Positions 34,374 through 42,864 of a DNA stretch of 56,588 nucleotides are shown here, piece after piece. The position numbers and the translations under genes are program-made. The stretch lies in NCBI GenBank assembly GCA_904420085.1, contig CAJFUA010000040.1, positions 1-56,588 on the forward strand, given 5' to 3'. The notes beneath the pieces were generated by a model. It did not search any database, was not told where the DNA came from, and saw nothing but the letters and a program-made list of their open reading frames with translations. Source of the DNA: an uncultured Eubacterium sp. Lineage in GTDB: Bacteria > Bacillota > Clostridia > Lachnospirales > Lachnospiraceae. Numbering within the stretch: position 1 is the stretch's first letter; the number at the start of each line of letters is the position of its first letter.

Positions 34374-35426
34374 TTATTTATTTGCTACTGCTGCTTTGAT
34401 TGCTTCTGTAAGCTGTGGAACGACTTTGTTTAAGTCTCCTACAATACCGTAATCAGCCACATCAAAGATTGGAGCGTCTTCATCTTTATTAATTGCAATA
34501 ATTAAATCAGACTCTTCCATACCGGCAACGTGCTGAATAGCACCTGAGATACCGATTGCAAAGTAAACCTGTGGACGTACTGTCTTTCCAGTCTGTCCTA
34601 CCTGTCTGTCTACCGGCAGCCAGCCGTTATCTGTTACAGCTCTGGAACAGGAAACCTCTCCGCCAAGAACTTTTGCAAGGTCTTCAAGAATTTTGAAATT
34701 CTCTGCAGAACCAACACCACGTCCGCCGGATACTAAAATCTTAGCGTCCATAATATCTACTGTTTCTGCAACAGACTTAATGATTTCCTGAATTTCAACA
34801 TATTTGCTGTTTTCTTCTAATTTTGCATCAAAGTTAATTACTTCTGCCTTAGCGCCCGGCTTTGGCTCAGCCTTCTGCATAACACCTGCACGGACAGTCG
34901 CCATCTGTGGTCTGTGATCCGGACAAGCGATGGTAGCGATTGTGTTTCCACCAAAAGCAGGACGTGTCATCAATAACTGATTGTGCTTCTGCTCTTTTCC
35001 CGGAATCGGGTTAATTGGGAAATCACCAATCTCCAATAAAGTACAGTCTGCTGTCAGACCTGTTGCTACTCTGGCTGAAACGGTAGGGCCTAAATCTCTA
35101 CCGATTGCTGTAGCGCCAACCAACATGATTTCCGGTTTAAATTCATTAATTACTGCTGTTAAAGCCTGTGCATATGGCTCTGTTCTGTATGTTTCCAGTG
35201 CAGGGTCATCTACAACGATTACCTTATCCGCACCATATTCTGCCAACTGATCTACCAGACCGCTGACATCTTTACCAAGAAGTACTGCCGTAACTTCTGT
35301 TCCCAATGGCTTTGCAAGTCTTCCTGCTTCTCCAAGTAACTCGAATGCGATACCGCTTAATTCGTTATCTACCTGCTGAGCGAAGACATATACGCCTTTA
35401 TAATCTTCTAAATTAATGTTCTGCAT
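34374..35426 (-). CDS. etfA: Electron transfer flavoprotein alpha subunit
   Basis: 350 residues, a usual length. The N-terminal domain (about 1-200) carries LVGATAIGRDLGPTVSARVA near 110-130. The C-terminal FAD domain (about 215-345) contains KILVSGGRGVGSAENFKILE, then ELAKVLGG-type helix, VGQTGKTVRPQVYFAIGISG and IAINKDEDAPIF, the ETF-alpha signature. With EtfB and Bcd it forms the bifurcating complex that reduces crotonyl-CoA with NADH while reducing ferredoxin. It is the last gene of the operon, 19 bases after etfB. Confidence 0.96.
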   Translation of the reverse strand: MQNINLEDYKGVYVFAQQVDNELSGIAFELLGEAGRLAKPLGTEVTAVLLGKDVSGLVDQLAEYGADKVIVVDDPALETYRTEPYAQALTAVINEFKPEIMLVGATAIGRDLGPTVSARVATGLTADCTLLEIGDFPINPIPGKEQKHNQLLMTRPAFGGNTIATIACPDHRPQMATVRAGVMQKAEPKPGAKAEVINFDAKLEENSKYVEIQEIIKSVAETVDIMDAKILVSGGRGVGSAENFKILEDLAKVLGGEVSCSRAVTDNGWLPVDRQVGQTGKTVRPQVYFAIGISGAIQHVAGMEESDLIIAINKDEDAPIFDVADYGIVGDLNKVVPQLTEAIKAAVANK

Positions 35427-35445
35427 AATTATAATCTCCTCTCTA

Positions 35446-36234
35446 CTAAATAACGTGTTTTGTTAAAAGCTTGTCCATGATGTATTCTACTGCTTCTTCC
35501 GGTGAATCAGGTGTAACCTTTTCGCCTGCACCCTTTCTTACCTTATCGGAAGCCTTGGCAATCTTTGTAGGAGAACCCATAAGACCTAAATCTCCATCAT
35601 TCACGTCTACCAAATCTTTTCTTCCCCAAGTAGTGATTTCTGCGTCACATGCATCAAAAATTCCACCCGGAGTCATATATCTAGGATCATTTAATTCGGA
35701 AAGAGCTGTAATCAGAACCGGCATCTTTGCTTTCAGCATATGATGTCTGTCTTCGTACTGTCTCTTCACAATAACACTGTCGCCCTCGATTGCAATATCT
35801 TCTGCATATGAAATTACAGGAATGCCAAGATGTTCTGCAATCTGTGGTCCAACCTGTGCCGTATCACCGTCGATAGCCTGACGTCCTGTAATGATAATAT
35901 CGTAATCTTCAATATTTCTGATAGCTCCTGCAATGGTTGTAGATGTAGCCCAAGTATCAGCACCACCTAAAACTCTGTCAGTAACTAAGATTCCTTTGTC
36001 AGCACCCATTGCCATAGCCTCGCGGAGTACATCTTCAGCCTTTGGAAGACCCATTGTAAGAACTGTAACCTCAGCATTGTACTGATCTTTTAATCTCAGT
36101 GCGGCTTCCAGACCTGCCTTGTCATCAGGGTTCATAATTGTAAGCATTGCACCTCTGTCTAATGTACCATCCGGGTTAAACTTAACGCCACCCTTTGTAT
36201 CAGGTACCTGTTTTATACAAACGATAACTTTCAC
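35446..36234 (-). CDS. etfB: Electron transfer flavoprotein beta subunit
   Basis: 262 residues beginning at a GTG codon (36232-36234) behind AGGAGG. N-terminal MKVIVCIKQVPDTKGGVKFN, then MNPDDKAGLEAALRLKD near 35-51 and ITGRQAIDGDTAQVGPQIAE near 115-134 are ETF-beta hallmarks. In bifurcating ETFs this subunit binds the flavin that receives hydride from NADH. The gene order bcd-etfB-etfA is standard for butyrate producers. Confidence 0.96.
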   Translation of the reverse strand: MKVIVCIKQVPDTKGGVKFNPDGTLDRGAMLTIMNPDDKAGLEAALRLKDQYNAEVTVLTMGLPKAEDVLREAMAMGADKGILVTDRVLGGADTWATSTTIAGAIRNIEDYDIIITGRQAIDGDTAQVGPQIAEHLGIPVISYAEDIAIEGDSVIVKRQYEDRHHMLKAKMPVLITALSELNDPRYMTPGGIFDACDAEITTWGRKDLVDVNDGDLGLMGSPTKIAKASDKVRKGAGEKVTPDSPEEAVEYIMDKLLTKHVI

Positions 36235-36249
36235 GATTAGTACCTCCTA

Positions 36250-37407
36250 TTACTTTAATAAGTTTGCAGAGATTACCATACGCTGAACTTCTGAAGTACC
36301 TTCGTAGATTTCTGTAATCTTAGCATCTCTCATCATTCTTTCAACGTCATATTCTCTGATATAACCATAACCACCGTGTAACTGAACAGCTTTTGTTGTC
36401 ACTTCCATTGCAACTTCTGCCGCACATAATTTTGCCTGAGCAGCCTCCACAGAATATACCTGCTGTGTTGCTTTTGCCATAGCTGCCTTATAAACAAGCA
36501 TTTTTGCACACTCTACCTTTGTGGCCATATCTGCCAACTGGAACTGTGTATTCTGGAACTGTCCGATAGAACGTCCGAACTGTTTTCTTTCTTTTACGTA
36601 TTCGATTGTTGTCTCCAATGCGCCTTCTGCAAGACCAAGCGCCTGTGCAGCAATACCGATACGTCCTCCGTCCAGTGTATGCATTGCAATATTGAAACCT
36701 TTGCCTTTCTTTCCAAGAAGGTTTTCAGCAGGGATTCGGCAGTCTTCGAAAATCAATTCGTATGTTGCCGAACCACGGATACCCATCTTCTTTTCTTTTG
36801 TTCCAAAAGAGAAACCAGGTGTGCCTTTTTCTACGATAAATGCAGAAATCTCTTTCATCATTCTGCCACGTTTCTCAACTTTACCTGTTACGGCAATGAC
36901 AATGTAAACATCTGCGTACTTACCATTTGTAATAAAGCACTTAGAACCGTTTAATACCCATTCATTGGTAGCTTCATCAAAAACAGCCTTTGTCTGCTGT
37001 CCCTGAGCATCTGTACCTGCGCCCGGCTCTGTCAGACCAAAAGCGCCTAATTTTTCACCTTTTGCAAGAGGTACCACATATTTCTGCTTCTGTTCTTCTG
37101 TACCATAAGTCATAATTGGATCGATACAAAGTGATGTATGCGCTGATACGATAACACCTGTTGTACCACAAACCTTTGATAATTCTTCAACACACATAGC
37201 ATATGTTAAAGGATCACATCCCTGTCCGCCATATTCCTTTGGAACCGGAATACCAAGGAAACCATATTTTGCCATCTTTTCAACGGTCTCTACCGGAAAC
37301 TGTTCATTTTCATCTGTTTCCTGTGCCAGAGGCTTCACTTCGTTTTCAGCAAATTCTTTGAAAAGAGTTCTGGCCATTTCATGTTTCTTACTTAATGTAA
37401 AATCCAT
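36250..37407 (-). CDS. bcd: Butyryl-CoA dehydrogenase
   Basis: 385 residues from ATG 37405-37407 (MDFTLSKKHEMARTLF), six bases behind GGAGGAA; an in-frame ATG at 37422 lacks a ribosome site. Acyl-CoA dehydrogenase fold with LTEPGAGTDAQGQ near 130-142, KCFITNG near 160, and the C-terminal DAKITEIYEGTSEVQRMVIS, whose Glu in YEGTSE is the catalytic base of short-chain enzymes. It reduces crotonyl-CoA to butyryl-CoA with EtfAB. The operon context makes butyryl-CoA the natural product. Confidence 0.95.
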   Translation of the reverse strand: MDFTLSKKHEMARTLFKEFAENEVKPLAQETDENEQFPVETVEKMAKYGFLGIPVPKEYGGQGCDPLTYAMCVEELSKVCGTTGVIVSAHTSLCIDPIMTYGTEEQKQKYVVPLAKGEKLGAFGLTEPGAGTDAQGQQTKAVFDEATNEWVLNGSKCFITNGKYADVYIVIAVTGKVEKRGRMMKEISAFIVEKGTPGFSFGTKEKKMGIRGSATYELIFEDCRIPAENLLGKKGKGFNIAMHTLDGGRIGIAAQALGLAEGALETTIEYVKERKQFGRSIGQFQNTQFQLADMATKVECAKMLVYKAAMAKATQQVYSVEAAQAKLCAAEVAMEVTTKAVQLHGGYGYIREYDVERMMRDAKITEIYEGTSEVQRMVISANLLK

Positions 37408-37439
37408 TTCTAATTCCTCCATGTTTATTAATATATTAC

Positions 37440-38312
37440 TTACTGTGCATCAATCGGTGTTTTTGTGCGGTCAGGATTGTAAACATAGAATCCCTTACCA
37501 CTCTTAACGCCGAGATTTCCGCCACGCACCATCTTGCGAATCAACGGACATGCACGGTATTTGCTGTCGCCTGTTTCACTATAAAGTACATCCATAATGG
37601 CAAGGCAGATGTCAAGACCGACAAAATCGCCTAATTCCAATGGTCCCATAGGATGATTTGCTCCAAGCTTCATAGCCGCATCAATACCTGCGATATCAGA
37701 AACACCTTCCATTTTGATAAATGCAGCTTCATTAATCATAGGAATTAAGATACGATTTACGACAAAGCCTGCCGCCTCGTTTACCTGTACCGGAGTTTTG
37801 CCGATTTCTTCAGAAATCTTCTTAATTTCTGCAACAGTTTCTTCAGGTGTGTTTACACCGGCGATAACTTCCACAAGTTTCATTCTGTCAGCAGGATTGA
37901 AGAAATGCATACCAATCATAGGACGTGTCAGACCATTTCCAATCTCTGTAATAGAAAGAGATGATGTATTTGAAGCAAAAATACATTCCGGTTTGCAGAT
38001 TTTGTCTAATTCACCAAATGTAGTCTTTTTAACTTCCATATTTTCAAATGCAGCCTCAACGATTAAGTCACAGTCTCCACATAAATCCTCTTTAACACCC
38101 GGTGTAATGCTGTTTAAAATACCGTCAACCTGCTCCTGTGTCATTTTTCCTTTCTCAACAAGTCTTGCATATCCCTTTGCAATCTTGTCTTTTCCACCTT
38201 CAGCCCATTCCTGTTTGATGTCACAAAGAGCAACTTCATAACCTTCTACCTGAGCGAAAGCCTTTGCGATTCCCTGACCCATAGTACCTGCGCCAATAAC
38301 TCCAACCTTCAT
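37440..38312 (-). CDS. hbd: 3-Hydroxybutyryl-CoA dehydrogenase
   Basis: 290 residues from ATG 38310-38312 (MKVGVIGAGTMGQG), right behind AGGAGGAAAA; a longer TTG start at 38333 is unlikely. The dinucleotide motif GAGTMGQGIA is at 7-16. The catalytic block GMHFFNPADRMKLVEVI near 135-151 contains the active-site His, and ASNTSSLSITEI near 115 is conserved. It reduces acetoacetyl-CoA to 3-hydroxybutyryl-CoA. No truncation; 32 bases separate it from bcd. Confidence 0.96.
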   Translation of the reverse strand: MKVGVIGAGTMGQGIAKAFAQVEGYEVALCDIKQEWAEGGKDKIAKGYARLVEKGKMTQEQVDGILNSITPGVKEDLCGDCDLIVEAAFENMEVKKTTFGELDKICKPECIFASNTSSLSITEIGNGLTRPMIGMHFFNPADRMKLVEVIAGVNTPEETVAEIKKISEEIGKTPVQVNEAAGFVVNRILIPMINEAAFIKMEGVSDIAGIDAAMKLGANHPMGPLELGDFVGLDICLAIMDVLYSETGDSKYRACPLIRKMVRGGNLGVKSGKGFYVYNPDRTKTPIDAQ

Positions 38313-38355
38313 CTTTTTTTCCTCCTGAATCAATTATTTTTTATAGTTTACACCA

Positions 38356-39147
38356 TTATTTATTTTTAAATGGAACTACTTTTAATTTCTTTTCTTTATC
38401 TTTTTCAAGGAAGTTACCCATACCTGCCTGCTGGTCTTCTGTCTCAAAACAGCTTCCGAATAACTTCTCCTCGATTACGATAGCCTCATCCATATTTGCG
38501 TCAAGACCATCGTTAATAGCCTTCTTACATGCTCTGACAGCAATCGGTGCCTGCATGGCGATACCGGACGCCATCTTCTTTGCAGCCGCCATCAGTTCTT
38601 CCTGTGGGTAAACTGCATTGACAAGACCGATTCTGTATGCTTCATCCGCTTTGATGTTTCTTGCCGTATAAATCATCTGCTTTGCCATACCCGGTCCCAC
38701 CAGTCTGGCAAGTCTCTGTGTTCCACCAAATCCCGGTGTGATACCAAGACCAACTTCCGGCTGGCCAAAGATTGCATTTTCTGAACAAATTCGGATGTCA
38801 CAGCTCATGGAAATTTCACATCCGCCGCCTAAAGCAAATCCGTTGACTGCCGCAATAACAGGAATTGGGAATGTTTCAAGTTTTCTGAATACATCATTTC
38901 CTTTTTTACCAAATGCTTCGCCCTCTGCTTCTGTCAGTGTGGACATCTCTCCGATATCTGCACCTGCCACAAATGACTTTTCTCCGGCACCTGTCAAAAT
39001 CAATGCTCTGGTCTCTTCAAGATTTACTGCGTCCAGTGCAGCATCTAATTCTTCAAGAACCTGACTGTTTAAAGCATTTAATGCCTTCGGACGGTTGATC
39101 GTAATCACTCCTACAAATCCATCCTGCTCATATGTAATAAATTCCAT
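38356..39147 (-). CDS. crt: Crotonase (3-hydroxybutyryl-CoA dehydratase)
   Basis: 263 residues from ATG 39145-39147 (MEFITYEQDGFVGVITINRP), behind AAGGAGAAG; an upstream in-frame ATG at 39165 overlaps that site. Enoyl-CoA hydratase fold with FVAGADIGEM near 64-73, AAVNGFALGGGCEISMSCDI near 97-116 (the oxyanion region and catalytic Glu) and QPEVGLGITPGFGGTQRLAR near 132-151. It dehydrates 3-hydroxybutyryl-CoA to crotonyl-CoA. It follows a 311-base gap after thl that holds a foldback element. Confidence 0.95.
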   Translation of the reverse strand: MEFITYEQDGFVGVITINRPKALNALNSQVLEELDAALDAVNLEETRALILTGAGEKSFVAGADIGEMSTLTEAEGEAFGKKGNDVFRKLETFPIPVIAAVNGFALGGGCEISMSCDIRICSENAIFGQPEVGLGITPGFGGTQRLARLVGPGMAKQMIYTARNIKADEAYRIGLVNAVYPQEELMAAAKKMASGIAMQAPIAVRACKKAINDGLDANMDEAIVIEEKLFGSCFETEDQQAGMGNFLEKDKEKKLKVVPFKNK

Positions 39148-39170
39148 ATTACTTCTCCTTTTCATTTTAT

Positions 39171-39411
39171 TATGTCAACAGTTTTTTCTTTCTGTTGATG
39201 TGTCTGCTATAAATTAAAATATGTTGATTTCCTATCTGATTTTCGTTTGTTTCTAAATGTCTTCGCAAACTCGCATCCGGAGCAACGTTGTTGCTGCCCG
39301 ATGCTCGGACAGGTGCTACGGCATTTGAAACAACTCTCAATCATCTGACGGAAATCTGCCTATCATTTTAATTGATAGCAGACACATCAACAAAACAAAA
39401 TTGCTGACATA
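39171..39411. repeat. 241-nt foldback (long imperfect inverted repeat) between thl and crt
   Basis: The two ends are inverted copies: TATGTCAACAG... (39171 onward) against ...TTGCTGACATA (to 39411), then TGTTGATGTGTCTGCTAT (39193-39210) with its near-complement (about 39374-39392), then AATTAAAAT and further imperfect arms (GATTTCC..., TTGTTTC.AAATG). The apex is a GC-rich hairpin GCATCCGGAGCAAC / GTTGCTGCCCGATGC (about 39273-39304). Almost the whole length can pair with itself. It could be a MITE or other foldback insertion, or a structured RNA that tunes expression between thl and crt. It contains no ORF of note. Confidence 0.75.
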
Positions 39412-39416
39412 GTAAA

Positions 39417-39445
39417 CCGGTTTGAAGAAAAAATCTCCAAACCAG
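39417..39445 (-). terminator. Weak terminator-like hairpin after thl
   Basis: CCGGTTTG (39417-39424) pairs with CAAACCAG (39438-39445) around an A/T-rich loop. On the minus strand only TTTACT follows, so partial read-through from thl into crt is likely. Confidence 0.5.
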
Positions 39446-39458
39446 TATTCTTTTTTGA

Positions 39459-40643
39459 TTAGTCTCTTTCTACGATTGTTGAGCAGCCCATTCCGCCACC
39501 GATACATAATGTAGCAAGACCTTTCTTAGCGTCTCTCTTCTGCATCTCATGAAGTAATGTAACAAGAATACGACAGCCGGAAGCTCCTACCGGATGTCCC
39601 AGTGCAATGGCTCCACCGTTTACGTTTACTTTGCTCATATCAAACTCTAAATCTTTTGCAACTGCTACAGACTGTGCTGCAAAAGCTTCGTTTGCTTCAA
39701 TCAAGTCCATATCAGCTACTGTTAAGCCTGTCTTTTCCATAACTTTTCTTGTAGAAGCAACTGGTCCAACACCCATGATTTCAGGTGCAACACCACCAAG
39801 TGCTCCGCCAACAAAAGTAGCCATCGGTGTAACGCCCAATTCTTTCGCTTTTTCTTCACTCATAACAACAACTGCTGCCGCACCGTCATTGATACCGGAT
39901 GCGTTACCTGCCGTAACCACACCGTCAGCCTTACCGGAACAGCATCTTAACTTGCTCAGTGACTCTGCTGTTGTTCCTGCTCTTGGTCCTTCGTCTGTAT
40001 CTACTACAATATCACCTTTTCTGTTCTTAACCACTACAGGTACGATTTCATCTTTAAATCTGCCCTCTGCCATGGCTTTTTCACATTTCTGCTGTGAGTT
40101 TGCAGCAAAAGCATCTAATTCTTCCCTTGAAAGGTTCCACTGTTCTGCTACATTTTCTGCCGTAATCATCATATGGTAATTATTGAACGCATCTGTCAAC
40201 GCATCATTTACCATGGTATCAACAAGAGTTCCATTGTTCATTCTGTAACCGAATCTTGCCTGTGGAAGTGCATATGGCGCTAAAGACATATTCTCCATAC
40301 CACCTGCTACGACAATATCCGCATCTCCTGCCTGAATCATCTGTGCTGCCATGTTTACACAGTTAAGACCGGAACCGCAGACAACGTTTACCGTAACTGC
40401 CGGTGTTTCAATAGGAAGTCCTGCCTTAATTGCTGCCTGACGTGCAACGTTCTGTCCCAGACCTGCCTGAATTACACAGCCCATGTATACATGGTCAACC
40501 GCATCTTTGGATACGCCTGCTCTCTTAAGTGCTTCTTCAATAACAATCGATCCTAAAACGGATGCCGGTGTTGTGCTTAATGCTCCACCCATCTTACCGA
40601 TGGCTGTACGACATGCGCCTGCAATAACTACTTTCTTTGACAT
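39459..40643 (-). CDS. thl: Acetyl-CoA C-acetyltransferase (thiolase)
   Basis: 394 residues, standard for biosynthetic thiolases. The acyl-accepting Cys is in [13 protein letters not shown] near 84-96. The C-terminal active-site blocks are [17 protein letters not shown] near 340-356 (His) and [16 protein letters not shown] near 378-393 (Cys). It condenses two acetyl-CoA to acetoacetyl-CoA, the entry to butyrate. It is the first gene of the operon, behind GGAGG, with a Rex-like operator in its promoter. Confidence 0.96.
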   Translation of the reverse strand: MSKKVVIAGACRTAIGKMGGALSTTPASVLGSIVIEEALKRAGVSKDAVDHVYMGCVIQAGLGQNVARQAAIKAGLPIETPAVTVNVVCGSGLNCVNMAAQMIQAGDADIVVAGGMENMSLAPYALPQARFGYRMNNGTLVDTMVNDALTDAFNNYHMMITAENVAEQWNLSREELDAFAANSQQKCEKAMAEGRFKDEIVPVVVKNRKGDIVVDTDEGPRAGTTAESLSKLRCCSGKADGVVTAGNASGINDGAAAVVVMSEEKAKELGVTPMATFVGGALGGVAPEIMGVGPVASTRKVMEKTGLTVADMDLIEANEAFAAQSVAVAKDLEFDMSKVNVNGGAIALGHPVGASGCRILVTLLHEMQKRDAKKGLATLCIGGGMGCSTIVERD

Positions 40644-40688
40644 AATAAAAATCCTCCATTTATAATAATTTTTAAAAAGATTTCAACT

Positions 40689-40725
40689 TTGTTATAATTT
40701 TAACAAAATATATTTTCTTTGTCTA
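40689..40725 (-). promoter_or_regulatory. thl promoter with Rex-like operator
   Basis: TTGTTAAAATTATAACAA (40689-40706, minus strand) differs at one position from the Rex consensus TTGTTAA-N4-TTAACAA. It overlaps the -10 box TAAAAT (40697-40702); the -35 is TAGACA (40720-40725), spacer 17. Rex is an NADH-sensing repressor that controls this pathway in clostridia, so redox control is expected; no rex gene is in the window. Confidence 0.75.
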
Positions 40726-40768
40726 GTACAATAAACAAAATTTTTGACGAATAAGTTCCTTTTTTGCA

Positions 40769-41617
40769 CTATACCTCGTGATAACTGTCAAATTGTTCCC
40801 CCGAACTGTCATATTGACCGTTCGGACCGGTCTGCTGATTCTGATTTCCCGGAGTACCACAAAGAGTCACATATAATTCCGTTTGTGTCAAATGCACATA
40901 TGGATTTATAAAAAATATGGATAAGATGCCACAGGTAAACATAGAGAAAAAGTACCAGCCGATAAATGACAAATCTAAAACAAAGGCATCCATTTTATTG
41001 TTATACATCATGTTCTTACTTCTCTGAAATGCCTCACTCATACTCATATTCGGATTTTCTGCCAGCAGATATGGTATCATTTTGTATTCATAAGATTTCA
41101 CGATTCCCGGAATGACAAACAACAACGACCAGAGCCTGACAAACAGGTTTCTGCAAAACATGATTTTTACAATGTTTAAATATCCTTCGCCAAAACCGGA
41201 AGCTATCTCATTATACGGTGGATTGTCGATTCTGTTTTTGAGCATCCATCTGCGGCAGCCAATTTCCAACGGTGCCAGAACAAATGCGGATATGGCAATT
41301 GCCGCGATCATAATCACGACCATCAATGCCAGAATTATCAGGATTCTCATATAAGACAGACCAGTTATGGTCTCCATAATTTTTTGTGCCACATCATTGT
41401 AATATCCATAACCGGGGATTCCGTCAATTACGTTGTTACTCATATCTGTTATCCGGCTGTTTTGTATATTCTCTCTGAAACCGCCTGCGTTAAACACTCC
41501 GGTAAATCTGATACTGCCACCGACGATTCCCAACACCAAAGCCACTACGACTGCTCCCCAGTAATTCTTCTGCAAAATCTGTTTTGCACTGGTTTTTAAT
41601 TCTGCCCTGCTCCACAT
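40769..41617 (-). CDS. DUF975 family integral membrane protein
   Basis: 282 residues with about five to six hydrophobic segments. The N-terminus MWSRAELKTSAKQILQKNYW and the late block YEYKMIPYLLAENPNMSMSE, then FQRSKNMMYNNKMDAFVLDL, are typical of DUF975. The C-terminus is a short Gln/Asn/Gly-rich tail (about 262-282). Function is not established. The gene follows ilvE on the same strand but is separated from it by a terminator. Confidence 0.9.
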   Translation of the reverse strand: MWSRAELKTSAKQILQKNYWGAVVVALVLGIVGGSIRFTGVFNAGGFRENIQNSRITDMSNNVIDGIPGYGYYNDVAQKIMETITGLSYMRILIILALMVVIMIAAIAISAFVLAPLEIGCRRWMLKNRIDNPPYNEIASGFGEGYLNIVKIMFCRNLFVRLWSLLFVIPGIVKSYEYKMIPYLLAENPNMSMSEAFQRSKNMMYNNKMDAFVLDLSFIGWYFFSMFTCGILSIFFINPYVHLTQTELYVTLCGTPGNQNQQTGPNGQYDSSGEQFDSYHEV

Positions 41618-41642
41618 AATCTGATTCTCCTTTTATCTGTTA

Positions 41643-41680
41643 AAAAATAAGTCCGCCTACTATATTTATAAGCGGACTTT
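41643..41680 (-). terminator. Terminator of ilvE
   Basis: AAGTCCGC (41649-41656) with GCGGACTT (41672-41679), followed on the minus strand by ATTTTTTAAC, just after the ilvE stop. Confidence 0.88.
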
Positions 41681-41688
41681 TCATTTTA

Positions 41689-42714
41689 TTACTTAATTTC
41701 AACCAGCCATCCTTCCGGTGCTTCAATTTTTCCCATCTGAATGCCTGTCAGTGTATCATATAATTTCTTCGTAACCGGTCCCATATCCTCCATGCCGCTA
41801 GGAAAACAGATTTCCTTTCCATGATCAACGATCTTCCCTACCGGTGAGATGACTGCTGCCGTGCCGCAAAGACCACATTCTGCAAAATCTTTCAATTCAT
41901 CAACATAGACTTCTCTTTCTTCTACCTCAAGACCTAAATAGTCCTTTGCAACCACCATCAATGAACGGCGGGTAATGGACGGTAAAATGCTGTCTGATTT
42001 CGGAGTTACAACTTTATTGTCTTTCGTAACAAATAAGAAATTTGCTCCACCGGTCTCTTCCACCTTTGTTCTTGTGGCTGCATCCAGATACATATTTTCA
42101 TCATAACCTTCCTGATGGGCTGTCATGATGGCATGTAAACTCATTGCATAATTCAGACCTGCCTTAATATGTCCCGTACCGTGAGGGGCTGCCCTGTCAA
42201 AATCACTGACCTTGATGGTAAGAGGTTTAATACCACCTTTAAAATAAGGTCCTACCGGTGTGGTAAATACTCTGAACTGATATTCATCTGCCGGTTTTAC
42301 CCCGATAACTGCCGAACTGCCAAACATATATGGTCTGATATACAAGGTTGCCCCTGAACCATATGGCGGTACATAAGCAGCATTTGCCTTGACGGTTTCC
42401 GCTACGGCTTCTACAAATCTATCCTCCGGAAATACCGGCATTTCCAGCCTTTTCGCTGAATCAGCCATACGTGCCGCATTTAAATCCGGACGGAATGTAA
42501 CAATGCGTCCATCTTCTGTTGTGTACGCCTTCATTCCTTCAAAAATCGTCTGAGCATACTGTAATACCCCGGCACATTCATTAATGACTACGTTGGCGTC
42601 CTCTGTCAACTGTCCGCTGTCCCACTTGCCATCCTTGAAATTTGCCACAAATCTCTTGTCAGTATTTACATAACTGAATCCAAGATTTGCCCAGTCAATA
42701 TTTTTCTTGTCCAT
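41689..42714 (-). CDS. ilvE: Branched-chain amino acid aminotransferase
   Basis: 341 residues, class IV PLP aminotransferase of the longer BCAT type. Features: GVLQYAQTIFEGMKAYTTED near 48-67, RIVTFRPDLNAARMADSAKR near 68-87, the PLP-lysine segment GHIKAGLNYAMSLHA near 181-195, and TKVEETGGANFLFV near 214-227. It interconverts Leu/Ile/Val with their 2-oxo acids using glutamate. It starts behind GGAGGAA, has its own promoter and terminator, and appears monocistronic. No ilv biosynthetic genes are nearby. Confidence 0.94.
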   Translation of the reverse strand: MDKKNIDWANLGFSYVNTDKRFVANFKDGKWDSGQLTEDANVVINECAGVLQYAQTIFEGMKAYTTEDGRIVTFRPDLNAARMADSAKRLEMPVFPEDRFVEAVAETVKANAAYVPPYGSGATLYIRPYMFGSSAVIGVKPADEYQFRVFTTPVGPYFKGGIKPLTIKVSDFDRAAPHGTGHIKAGLNYAMSLHAIMTAHQEGYDENMYLDAATRTKVEETGGANFLFVTKDNKVVTPKSDSILPSITRRSLMVVAKDYLGLEVEEREVYVDELKDFAECGLCGTAAVISPVGKIVDHGKEICFPSGMEDMGPVTKKLYDTLTGIQMGKIEAPEGWLVEIK

Positions 42715-42792
42715 CTTTTATTCCTCCGTCTTTTCTTTTTTCAGCCACCTTTCCAACACTGTTTTCAGCGTCTGTGACCGGCTGTTTATTAG

Positions 42793-42818
42793 AAAAGGAC
42801 AGCCAAAGCTGTCCTTTT
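42793..42818 (-). terminator. Hairpin in the ilvE leader / end of the ABC permease unit
   Basis: Perfect 11-bp stem AAAAGGACAGC (42793-42803) with its complement (42808-42818) and a 4-base loop. It lies downstream of both the permease stop and the candidate ilvE promoter, so it can act as the terminator of the former and as an attenuator of the latter. The following T tract is short. Confidence 0.6.
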
Positions 42819-42836
42819 TAGCTCAAACCTTATTTT

Positions 42837-42864
42837 ATTATATCACTATTTTTTCTTCGGTCAA
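42837..42864 (-). promoter_or_regulatory. Candidate ilvE promoter overlapping the permease stop codon
   Basis: TTGACC (42859-42864), 16 bases, TATAAT (42837-42842) on the minus strand. The leader to the ilvE ATG would be about 115 bases and contain the hairpin 42793-42818. No T-box consensus was found in it. Confidence 0.55.

Noticed and set aside
39607-40179. 190-residue plus-strand frame inside thl
   Set aside because: It lies fully antisense to thl, has no ribosome site, and its composition mirrors the thl codons. The same holds for the antisense frames inside hbd (37714-38241), ilvE, bcd and ligA.
42715-42836. T-box leader for ilvE
   Set aside because: The T-box core (AGGGTGGNACCGCG) and a specifier loop are not present.
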